Made by a program: the position numbers and the translations under genes. DNA of 64,000 bases from Legionella maioricensis (GTDB taxonomy: Bacteria; Pseudomonadota; Gammaproteobacteria; Legionellales; Legionellaceae): assembly GCF_023618015.1 (NCBI RefSeq), contig NZ_JAJKBJ010000002.1, positions 124,001 to 188,000 on the forward strand. The letters run 5' to 3'. How positions within the stretch are numbered: the stretch's first letter is position 1; each line of letters begins with the position of its first letter. The notes below the pieces were generated by a model that saw only the letters and a program-made list of their open reading frames with translations, ran no database searches and was not told where the DNA came from. Positions 33,501 to 40,260 of the stretch are shown here, piece by piece.

Positions 33501-36257
33501 TTTCAGAACGATCATGCCACAACCTTCTCCACGAACATAACCGTCGGCTTGTTCATCAAAGGTATGGCAATGATTAGTTGGAGAGAGCATGCCACTTTTA
33601 GAAAAAATAATATTATTTTCAGGAGATAAAATCAGATTGACGCCACCGGCAATGGCCAGATCGCATTCGTATTCATGTAATGCTCGGGCCGCTTGATGGA
33701 CGGCAACAAGCGAGGAAGAGCAAGCCGTATCGATGGCCAGACAAGGACCTTCTGTTCCTAAATAGTAAGCCAGACGTCCAGCCGCGGTTGAGAAACTGGT
33801 TCCTGTTGCCTGATAAGTACCTAATTCCTCCAGGGAGGTATTTTTTTGAATCAACGTATCATAATCATGGGTGCTAATCCCCAGGTAAATTCCAGTATTG
33901 CTATTTTTTAAGCTTGAAGGAGCAATATTAGCATCCTCCAATGCATGCCAAGATGCCTCAAGACTAAGACGCTGTTGCGGATCAAGATATTCAGCTTCAC
34001 GGGGTGAAATATTAAAAAAAGGAGCATCAAATTTTTTAATGTCATTTAAAAATCCACCTGCTGTTGCATAAGTTTTACCTTCTTGATGTGGATTTTTACT
34101 AAAATAAAGTCGATTGTCCCAGCGCTCTATTGGTATAGAACTAATGGCATCATTTTGAGTCAGTAAATACTGCCAAAACTCATTTATATCGTTTAGATCG
34201 TGCTGCGATACTCCGGGAAAACGGGCATCCATTCCAACAATAGCAATTGGAGTATAAGCAATAGAATGGTGGTTGGTATTGGTTGAACTATCCTGATTGG
34301 TTAAACCCAAGACCAACTCCTGAATATTGGGATATTGCCAAACAAGCCATGGTTCTAATGTTTTGTTGGTATATTGTTCCAATTCATGAAGAAACTGGGC
34401 TTGAGCAACAGAGTCCAGATTATAATCTAAAAACGGACGAGTACTTTCAATTTTATTGACGTCAATAGCGCAATGTTGGGCTATCCAGCTTTTTATCCAA
34501 TCCTCCAGTGATTTTATTGGCAGAGGAGACCTATTAATGGCCTCGGGTTTGGTGTTTAATAAGTGAGCCAGTACTCTTAACTGGTTTTCCTGATAATTTC
34601 TCTTACATGTGCTGCGCTGAATTTTGCCACTGCTTGTCTTGGAAATGCAGCGAGGTGGTATCAGAATAATATCATAAGGAATAATATCAGCTTCATCAAA
34701 GACCGCTCTTTTTATTCCCTGTAAGATTTCTTCATAGACCGCTGGCTTTAAATGCTTTTCGGCCTCAGCAATAATGACTATTTTTTCTTCGTTATTTACT
34801 GCAATCGCAAATGCAGCAGCACTATTTTTTATAAGTCGGGCATGTGATTCATAAGTGATCCGCTCTATATCCTGAGGATAAATATTACGCCCATTGATAA
34901 TAATTAAATCCTTCAGGCGTCCACAAATTATAAGATGATTTTCTTCATCCAGAACGCCCAGATCCCCTGTACGTAAAAAAGGCCCCTCACCCGTATCACT
35001 AATATAGTTTTCAAAGATTTCTTTTGTTTTATTCTCATTCTGGTAATAACCAGCAGCTACAGAATGTCCTTTTAACCATATTTCTCCTACTTGCTTATTA
35101 GGCAAGCTTTTATACGTTTCAGGACAGACAATACGAATATGGTAATGAGATTCATTAATAATCCCACAGCGTACTATATCAATTACTTCCTCATCATTCT
35201 CTGGGCCTAGCAGTTGTCTTTGATGTAAGCCCTTTTTAGATACAGAGATAACACGTGGCGCCAAATTAGTATTAATTGAAATGGCTAAAGTTGCTTCCGC
35301 CATACCATAAGCAGGTTTCATGGCTCTTGGTTTAAGACCAAAAGAGGCTAATTTTCTTTCAAAATTCGCAATAGTGCTGGATTTAATTGGTTCAGCCCCA
35401 TTAATTAAATGACATATACTGGATAAATCAAGATTGGATTGATCATTCACAGCGTTTAATGCAAGTTCATACGAAAAATTGGGGGCCATGGTGAAGGTCG
35501 CTTTATGATCACTCATTGCCTGTAACCAGAAATGTGGTTTCTTCAAAAAAGTTATAGGGGCCATAAATACCACGGTACTACCATGATAGAGAGGCAATAA
35601 GGTGCAACCGATTAAACCCATGTCATGAAAAATAGGTAACCAGGATACGACTACTTTTATATTTTCTAAACCGAGTCCTTGTGCCATTAATTTTATATTC
35701 GCAACAATATTTTCATGTCTGACAATAACCCCTTTGGGAGCTCCAGTAGAGCCAGAGGTATACTGCAAAAAGGCAATGTCATGACTAAGAATTGGGGTAG
35801 GAATAAATGATGCAGTAGTTTTTGCCAAAGCGTCTGTACAGATTATTTCTGCTTGTTCAGGAAAAGCAAAGTGATTATGATCACAATGGTTTTTAATAGC
35901 ACTTTGAGTCAGAATCACATCAATTTTGGAGTCATCAATAATACCTAATAATCGTTCGAGATGTCTTGTTTTTCGTGGAGGATAAGCTGTAACGGCTATT
36001 TTACCCGCGAGCAAAGTAGCAAGAAAAGCAACAATATAATCAAGCCCTGAATCAAACAGCAGCAAGATAGGACTATTGCTTTTTGTACCTTGGATTATAA
36101 TAGCCAACTCAGTCATCTTGTTGCATAACTGTTCATAAGTTAAATATTCGGAAGTCTGGTAATCGTTTTTAAGAAATTTGAGGGCTATTTTATCGGGGGA
36201 TTGTTGGGCGTTTTTAAAAATGGTATTGATCAATAAATCGTTGGGATCGAAGCTCAT
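27537..36257 (-). CDS. Multimodular synthase FAAL-ACP-KS-AT-KR-ACP-C-C
   Basis: This 2906-residue enzyme combines, in order: a fatty-acyl-AMP ligase (about 1-560; TSGSTGAPKG near 170, SWLPIFHDMGLIG), an acyl carrier domain (Ser about 615 in YNLDSVAQ), a ketosynthase (about 667-1095; DTACSSS Cys about 845, EAHGTGT, GHLEAASG), an acyltransferase (about 1185-1480; GHSLGEY about 1281, HAFHS about 1381, the malonyl-type motif), a ketoreductase (about 1600-1915; ITGGTGDLG about 1742, YAAAN about 1886), a second carrier domain (GMDSI about 2021), and two condensation domains with HHLLADG (about 2206) and HHLIMDG (about 2621). There is no DH, ER, amino-acid adenylation or thioesterase domain. It should load a fatty acid, extend it with malonyl-CoA, reduce to 3-hydroxyacyl and form an ester or amide. 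AGGAGAGG precedes the ATG. It is last gene of the cluster, 230 bases after the HAD gene. Confidence 0.93.
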   Translation of the reverse strand: MSFDPNDLLINTIFKNAQQSPDKIALKFLKNDYQTSEYLTYEQLCNKMTELAIIIQGTKSNSPILLLFDSGLDYIVAFLATLLAGKIAVTAYPPRKTRHLERLLGIIDDSKIDVILTQSAIKNHCDHNHFAFPEQAEIICTDALAKTTASFIPTPILSHDIAFLQYTSGSTGAPKGVIVRHENIVANIKLMAQGLGLENIKVVVSWLPIFHDMGLIGCTLLPLYHGSTVVFMAPITFLKKPHFWLQAMSDHKATFTMAPNFSYELALNAVNDQSNLDLSSICHLINGAEPIKSSTIANFERKLASFGLKPRAMKPAYGMAEATLAISINTNLAPRVISVSKKGLHQRQLLGPENDEEVIDIVRCGIINESHYHIRIVCPETYKSLPNKQVGEIWLKGHSVAAGYYQNENKTKEIFENYISDTGEGPFLRTGDLGVLDEENHLIICGRLKDLIIINGRNIYPQDIERITYESHARLIKNSAAAFAIAVNNEEKIVIIAEAEKHLKPAVYEEILQGIKRAVFDEADIIPYDIILIPPRCISKTSSGKIQRSTCKRNYQENQLRVLAHLLNTKPEAINRSPLPIKSLEDWIKSWIAQHCAIDVNKIESTRPFLDYNLDSVAQAQFLHELEQYTNKTLEPWLVWQYPNIQELVLGLTNQDSSTNTNHHSIAYTPIAIVGMDARFPGVSQHDLNDINEFWQYLLTQNDAISSIPIERWDNRLYFSKNPHQEGKTYATAGGFLNDIKKFDAPFFNISPREAEYLDPQQRLSLEASWHALEDANIAPSSLKNSNTGIYLGISTHDYDTLIQKNTSLEELGTYQATGTSFSTAAGRLAYYLGTEGPCLAIDTACSSSLVAVHQAARALHEYECDLAIAGGVNLILSPENNIIFSKSGMLSPTNHCHTFDEQADGYVRGEGCGMIVLKRLDDALRDGNKIYAVIHGSAVNQDGASNGMTAPNLNAQIKVMQTALQAAHVTPGQVCHVEAHGTGTPLGDPIEWEGIRKVYGEGRSTPLYITSLKTRIGHLEAASGIAGLIKTTLSLYHKTIPAHLHFKKFNPKIHTQDNMIVPTTPVEVNSEGALYAGVSAFGFSGTNAHLILGAAPRQDIPSLSEKEHPCLWTLSAKDKITLDDYLQHYKQFGEKIPTQEFVAMCYQLQTGRNHFPYRCFIVANNKEQWLQELHQYPQKGEIHGNHQLAWLFTGQGSLKNNMARDLYAHSMFFTKLIDECCAVANNYLPYSLKTILIDTPDSIDINNTFYAQPALFVFEYVVARWWLALGIRPAALLGHSLGEYVAATIAEVMSLADALMLVCARAQLMAELPGNGGMIAVHTPAEGIDLILKNNSDLSIAAHNSPEQTVLSGPESSIEAAALFCRQHHMHYKKLPTSHAFHSPMMQPMMEAFYLKANTITYHAPTLPIISNVTGKAAMENTYNATYWCQHALNSVAFLAGVETLVQQEINLIQEIGPSPVLSHLALLSHEFISIPSMLDTKQGFTDLLNATGQFYLSGWDLNWQILYNQNAFAPVQLPYYPFHGSEYWLKIKKNLPLRKEWTQMLYQTAWFEAAVSTELPTKKLRTLLISSDSTTSKSPQYVEALLRPETSMTLSLILAEETLPLITKHEVIVYFCQAETENFIGELTYFYRLSRYVLSEAREKQFIYVTHTDSVVGQTLIAALKSIHKEHPEWHLNIIDAKDLKNPLLWQTVANPQVFKETRLRVVEQQVLTEAIVPFEPQKNAISRQKTLSNKVYLITGGTGDLGQYFIEQLLRNKVKTIISVGRSNNPKPWNSNIKNLLRDEKTLSYRSCDLSNYADTQALFAELSHSFPPITSIIHAAGELNDKLWLDTTPEELESLLKGKALGAWNLHLATQSMNLEDFILISSLASVLGNQGQVLYAAANGFLNGLNQNRIEQKLPSMVVNYGPIKNTGLFKRNESLLTEALASQGINTLEKQSTFIPLQLSPSPAELIYADINLERLTRSNLPPASPLVSAAGEPPVTNLALAKETINQLAQKVLKVESFLKTSQNWFEMGMDSIMANQLAYSINGIYPQAKVTSKDIFQHACTEALTDFLNNRIVPNKLDPLAATLGIKQLPISLQQQEIWNYLQTTQDPKAYYIPMQVRLMGNISYERFKETIRSVAASHDVFFFQFDEVLTQISINNVEQAQIEVSYADSLDEDEVNLFFRKPFNLKKGPLARCLLIKEKENEYLWLTVLHHLLADGLSANQFLHEVVTHYANGTQPVLAKSYQEYIIWQRENHFHNQVPLLREKWQPLLNAVPVDVPLAHDTNLPQEAVVINCSIPMDLIENNKNLLGQNQLTLSNFLLMTLSQTLQNVFKRKRQGLVVFFSGRESGEFTNVFGDVSNDVIVCLDQVDDIDPILYLKALQKQLMGLVEHQYFRIQLLKAHDLLPQISFDFQNINQNIFANDTLTAMQTSCCNVQSSLWGDEPRLLSFKVLQTEEGLRLSLKYRADKISEEHARFLLAQWRIKTIQPLITTISNPEEHVIAQRPASILQQNLWELLKKCPNESPYSIPLFKLLNNQYSVDVLQQALSSIIDELAALRTHFVIKDNGLNYVLSHKKNSFITLIKTEQLFEAINEVLATPLAIDKAPLLHCWIIQAQNEPDLLLVKIHHLIMDGLSAEFLMKQLEVRYYQHLRKERIISHNDNEEYLSLYSEEEKYYSQTQRVNSDYYQKISAQAKHLLPAKAQKTGSFGELCYEKINVEQVKILYEFCHHHQITPYAIYLQLFSEAIAIEYHFDAVYISLVKSNRSMLPQADMIGYFADNVPLLVPTGSSNFIELVKATQFSILETIKKIQRPLSHQDRSASGYKQPDFIFNYYQLLPSEGLFESAESILEMSVRHLTQFPFWNYQCPEQLNFMIRSTEHGDYLGLIYDPVRVEKERAQRIIRYILSQTELLTKK

Positions 36258-36486
36258 CTCTACCTCTCCTCAAGCAAAAAGAGAACACTTTCGCATCCCT
36301 GCCCAAAATTTGCACAGTCTTTTATAAGGTTAGACCACCCCATGGCGTAAATCAATTAAAAATCAAATGCTTTTTTAACCAATTCCGCTTTGAAAAATTG
36401 CACTACTTTTGTGCTTTGTTATCTCCAGAGGCAGTTTTTTGAAGAGAGAATCAAAGAAAATACTTTTAATATCATTAATTTAATGA

Positions 36487-37104
36487 TTAAAAGCATCGAT
36501 AAAACGGATGGTCGGCTAATGCCAGAATTTCTTTGTCTCCGCTACTGTCTCCATAAGCATAAATTTCCGTATTTTTGGTAATCCAGGGTTGCACTTTTTT
36601 GGCTTTCTCTAAACCATAACAGCTGGCTCCAGAGAGATATCCGGTAAACTGATTGTTATTCCCCACCTCAAATACGGTACATACTACGGCGTCAAAGCCA
36701 TAAAACTCGGCCCAAGCTTTTATATAAACATCATAAGCAGACGTGGCTAAAATGCAGTAGTGTCCGTTTTTTTGATGTTTTTTCAAGGCGTTAATTGCTT
36801 CATCTTTGAGCAGATGAGGTATTTGAGTTTGGGCAAACAAATCACCCCAGGATAATATTACGTTTCTGGACTTATTTTTAAAAAAGAGCCAGCAAATAAA
36901 GAGGTTTAAACTATCTATTGTGATTAATCTACAGGAAAACAAAATTAAGGCGGGGAATAAAAATGGCATTAGCAGGATGAATTGCCCGGGAAATACAAAT
37001 CGCAAAAAAGGTAAAGTAGTCGATTTTTTAGTTAAAGTCCCATCAAAATCAAAAATGGCGACAACATGACCTTTATCCTGATTTTTTTGTTTTGTTAAGC
37101 TCAT
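36487..37104 (-). CDS. HAD-IB family phosphatase
   Basis: This 205-residue hydrolase of the haloacid dehalogenase superfamily has the catalytic DFDGTLT motif near residue 18 (second Asp acts as acid/base), a Ser/Thr motif II in CILATSAYDVYI, a Lys in the YGLEKAKKV region and motif IV YGDSSGDKEIL. It resembles the PSP/HAD-IB group (subfamily with a helical cap), which removes phosphate from small molecules such as phosphoserine, or from lipids. A hydrophobic stretch in the cap (FILLMPFLFPALILFS) suggests membrane association or a lipid substrate. It is a paralogue of the gene at 38239; both end in ADxPFYxCF. The ATG at 37104 is 13 bases after the preceding stop. Confidence 0.85.
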   Translation of the reverse strand: MSLTKQKNQDKGHVVAIFDFDGTLTKKSTTLPFLRFVFPGQFILLMPFLFPALILFSCRLITIDSLNLFICWLFFKNKSRNVILSWGDLFAQTQIPHLLKDEAINALKKHQKNGHYCILATSAYDVYIKAWAEFYGFDAVVCTVFEVGNNNQFTGYLSGASCYGLEKAKKVQPWITKNTEIYAYGDSSGDKEILALADHPFYRCF

Positions 37105-37117
37105 AAAAACTCTCAAA

Positions 37118-38140
37118 CTATTTTCTTGTAACTAAAAAGCTCAAATCTCTTTTGTCGATAAGTAAATTTAGATAGCCTAGGGCTATTTTTGCATGATAAG
37201 CATAGTGAGGAATTCTGGTGGGATGTTGCATCCCCTTTAATAGACAAAAATAAAGCCAAAAATACCATTTCAAAATGACGATATTCATTGCATGATGCAA
37301 TTCTTCTGGCGCGATATAGTAAGGACCTTGAAAAGCAATCACCTTGTCAGGATTTATGGTAAAAACTCTTGCATTTTCCTCAATGCACCATGCTAGTAGG
37401 GTATCAAGATAATCGGCACGATGATCAAAATCACAGGCAGCCTCCCAATCAATAATCCAAAAATCTTTATCTTTATTCCACAGTACGTTTTTAGGTTTTA
37501 AATCATTATGACACACGGACTCTAAAGACAGAGCATTTATTGATTGCTCTAAACCATCCTGGCTATCCAGGATGAATCGGGTTATTTTTTTTATCGGTTC
37601 AAAAGGAGTAAAATAGTTCAGAACCTTGTCTAGTTTTGCCCAGTAGGAGTTTTCCACCAGCGTATGCGCGACCTCAAGGAAATGAGCACTTTTGTGTTTA
37701 GAGAAATCCTGGTCATAGCTTATGGCTCCATGATGCATTTGAAACAGCTTATGACTGATTCGGCTAATCATTTCATTATCTATAGCCAGATTTTCTATAA
37801 CCGAGCCATCAACATAAGGAAACAACATATAAAAGTAATTTTTACTTTCCACAAAAACACCTGATTTCCCTTTTAATGCGGGAACTACATTCCCAAATTG
37901 TTGTTGCTTTCTACAAATATCTTCAGAAAAAGATAACGAGGTTTTGATCTCATCTTGAGTAGCTTTATATACTCGCGCATACTCACTCAATTCTATTTTT
38001 TTAAGCAGGTAAGAGTTTGTTGCTGATTGTACTTGATACGCTTCATTGACATCGCCCCCCGGCATGTAGGTTATCTTCTCTGGAAGAAGTTCCAGGGAGT
38101 AATTTTCTTCAATTAAAATCAGCTCATCTCTTGTCAACAT
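37118..38140 (-). CDS. Aminoglycoside-phosphotransferase-fold kinase
   Basis: This 340-residue protein has the APH/choline-kinase fold. The catalytic loop is CHNDLKPKNVLW (Asp about 212) and the metal-binding motif is IIDWEAACDFDHRADYL. The N-lobe contains YLLKKIELSEYA, where the Lys would bind ATP. Such proteins phosphorylate choline, homoserine, fructosamine, sugars or other small alcohols; real antibiotic resistance is unlikely here. The start ATG at 38140 follows GGGGTG; a GTG at 38149 is possible. It lies inside the synthase cluster between two HAD phosphatases, so a kinase-phosphatase set acting on one headgroup is plausible. Confidence 0.85.
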   Translation of the reverse strand: MLTRDELILIEENYSLELLPEKITYMPGGDVNEAYQVQSATNSYLLKKIELSEYARVYKATQDEIKTSLSFSEDICRKQQQFGNVVPALKGKSGVFVESKNYFYMLFPYVDGSVIENLAIDNEMISRISHKLFQMHHGAISYDQDFSKHKSAHFLEVAHTLVENSYWAKLDKVLNYFTPFEPIKKITRFILDSQDGLEQSINALSLESVCHNDLKPKNVLWNKDKDFWIIDWEAACDFDHRADYLDTLLAWCIEENARVFTINPDKVIAFQGPYYIAPEELHHAMNIVILKWYFWLYFCLLKGMQHPTRIPHYAYHAKIALGYLNLLIDKRDLSFLVTRK

Positions 38141-38238
38141 AATAATCACCCCGCTCAGCGCTACGTATTTAATTATGGTTTAAAATTGACCAGTTATCAA
38201 AAAAAACCGCCTTACCTTCTCTAAGACTTTTGAAAGAC

Positions 38239-38835
38239 TTACTGAAAGCACTTATAAAAAGGATAATCAGCATAGTTAAGTAATTCTAAATCCTGGTGGC
38301 TATCCCCATAGGCGTAAAGAATATACTCATTACGATTCGCATATAATTTTTTGAACCGCTTTAATTTTTCAGAACCAATACAATAGTTATTCAACATCTG
38401 ACCAGTACTTTTATGGTGAATTGGATCAAATTCCAGTTCCGTGCATATGAGTTGTTGAATCGCGTATTCTTCCGCCCAGGGTTTAAGATAAATATCCCAT
38501 CCCCCGCTCACGACAATGCAAGTATGTCCCTGCTGTTGATGAAAATGGAGGCGATCGATCGCCTCTTTGCGCAATTTTTTAAGTAATACCTGCTTAAGAA
38601 AAACAACAGCTTGCTGCTCTAGCTCGTGCTTCGTTATTCCTTTTAAAAATAAATGATCTAAATAATCCGCATTACCAACTGGCTTGCCCGGTAAACCACC
38701 GTTGAAAAAACGAGATAAGAGTCCCCCAACCAGCCTGGGCAAGCCAACTAATTGTCTTAGAAATAACAAGCGGCTGGACGCCCCTACCGTCAAGGTTCCA
38801 TCAAAATCAAATACAGCAATAATCCGTTCGTTCAT
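38239..38835 (-). CDS. HAD-IB family phosphatase, paralogue
   Basis: This 198-residue protein has the HAD signature DFDGTLT at residues about 9-15, motif II in CIVVSGGWDIYL, and motif IV in YGDSHQDLELL. It is clearly homologous to the gene at 36487 (same length, same C-terminal ADYPFYKCF, same spacing), so one duplicated from the other. In this copy the cap is less hydrophobic. It starts 10 bases after the phosphomannomutase stop. It may dephosphorylate a sugar phosphate or an acylated intermediate made in this cluster; the substrate is not known. Confidence 0.87.
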   Translation of the reverse strand: MNERIIAVFDFDGTLTVGASSRLLFLRQLVGLPRLVGGLLSRFFNGGLPGKPVGNADYLDHLFLKGITKHELEQQAVVFLKQVLLKKLRKEAIDRLHFHQQQGHTCIVVSGGWDIYLKPWAEEYAIQQLICTELEFDPIHHKSTGQMLNNYCIGSEKLKRFKKLYANRNEYILYAYGDSHQDLELLNYADYPFYKCFQ

Positions 38836-38844
38836 ACTGACTCA

Positions 38845-40260
38845 TTAAAAAGGTAATTCAAGAAAAGGGTTAATTATCGTAATTAATTCACGAAACAATA
38901 ATTTAATTTGTTGTAAATCACTCTCTGTCTTCGCCTCAAAACGCAGGGTTAGCCAAGGCCCCGTATTTGAAGGTCTGATTAAGCCCCAGGCGTTGGCAAA
39001 ACTCACTCTCAACCCATCAATACGAACGATGGTACCTCCCAGGAATTTTGGCGCCTGCTCCAACAATTGCCTCATAAATGCTTCTTTCTTATGTTCCGAA
39101 ATAGGAATTTTTAATTCACTGGTATTTATTGATTTGGGAAATTTTTTGAAATAAGTATGGACATCATTCGCTTGTTCACCGAGCATTTCCAAAGTGCGCG
39201 CCGCGGCATAAATCCCGTCATCATAATCAAGCCAACGATCTTTAAAGTAAAAGTGACCGCAAAATTCACCACCAAGAATTGCTTGATGCTCTGCCATGCT
39301 GGACATAATGTGAGCCATTCCTGTTCTGGTCATTACCGGGATCCCACCATGAGCTAAAATATAGTCATGCAATTGCTGAGTACATTTCACATCAAAGACA
39401 ACGGTGGGATTGCTTTTTGTGTTAAGTACTACTGCCGCAAAAGCAAGAAGCAGGCGATCTGAAGGAATAATAGTCCCTTTATTATCCACAACGCCGAGTC
39501 TATCTCCATCACCATCAAAAGCCATGCCTATATCGGCTTTCTGCTCCTGAACGACGCGACATAAATCGGCCAGATTTTCTTCAATTGCAGGATCGGGGTG
39601 ATGATTGGTAAACGTTTCTTGAACATCACAATACAAAGGGATGACCTCACAACCTAATGAGGTTAATAACTGAGGCACCACCTTACCTGCAACAGCGTTA
39701 CCGCAATCGACAACAACGCGCAGTTTTTGGGGCAGCGAAAGATCGGCTTTAATCGCCTGAATGTATTGAGCAACGAGCAGTTCCGAAGGATATTGGATAT
39801 AAGCTCCCTCATTTTTTTCATTGACTCTGAGTTGATGGTGAATCATGCGATAGTACAAGGTTTTGAGGAGCGCACCATGATAATTTTTGCCAGCAATACT
39901 GATTTTTAGTCCATTATAATCGATGGGATTATGACTGGCTGTTACCATTAAACTGGAAGGACAATTAAGAAAACGCATGGCAAAATGAAGAACAGGCGTG
40001 GGTAAACAGCCAATATCGATAACTTGAATTCCGCTAAGTAATAAGCCGCGTTTCAATGCTTCGGCAAAAATCTCGCTACTCGCACGACTGTCATAGCAAA
40101 CCAGTATCTTTTTAGATGTGTCGATGTCTTGCAGTTCGCTACCAATAGTAAGCCCCAGAGTGTAATAAGTGTCCCGATTCAGATCCTCCCCAATCACGCC
40201 GCGAATATCATACTCTTTAAATAGAGTCGATGATGGGGTCACCAAGCTTAATTCACTCAT
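38845..40260 (-). CDS. Phosphomannomutase/phosphoglucomutase (AlgC/ManB type)
   Basis: This 471-residue alpha-D-phosphohexomutase moves phosphate between C6 and C1 of mannose or glucose. The phosphoserine loop is TASHNP (SLMVTASHNPIDYNG, about residues 100-114), the metal loop is DGDGDRLG (about 245-252), the sugar-binding loop is GGEFCGHFYF, and the phosphate-binding C-terminal loop is RPSNTGPWLTLRFE. Its length matches AlgC (463). GGAGA precedes the ATG, which overlaps the upstream synthase stop as ATGA, so the enzyme is translationally coupled to the megasynthase. This coupling implies that hexose-1-phosphate supply is part of the pathway. Confidence 0.93.
   Translation of the reverse strand: MSELSLVTPSSTLFKEYDIRGVIGEDLNRDTYYTLGLTIGSELQDIDTSKKILVCYDSRASSEIFAEALKRGLLLSGIQVIDIGCLPTPVLHFAMRFLNCPSSLMVTASHNPIDYNGLKISIAGKNYHGALLKTLYYRMIHHQLRVNEKNEGAYIQYPSELLVAQYIQAIKADLSLPQKLRVVVDCGNAVAGKVVPQLLTSLGCEVIPLYCDVQETFTNHHPDPAIEENLADLCRVVQEQKADIGMAFDGDGDRLGVVDNKGTIIPSDRLLLAFAAVVLNTKSNPTVVFDVKCTQQLHDYILAHGGIPVMTRTGMAHIMSSMAEHQAILGGEFCGHFYFKDRWLDYDDGIYAAARTLEMLGEQANDVHTYFKKFPKSINTSELKIPISEHKKEAFMRQLLEQAPKFLGGTIVRIDGLRVSFANAWGLIRPSNTGPWLTLRFEAKTESDLQQIKLLFRELITIINPFLELPF

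Noticed and set aside
37118..38140. Aminoglycoside resistance enzyme
   Set aside because: The APH fold is present, but the location within a lipid/polyketide cluster and the absence of resistance-type neighbours argue for a metabolic kinase.
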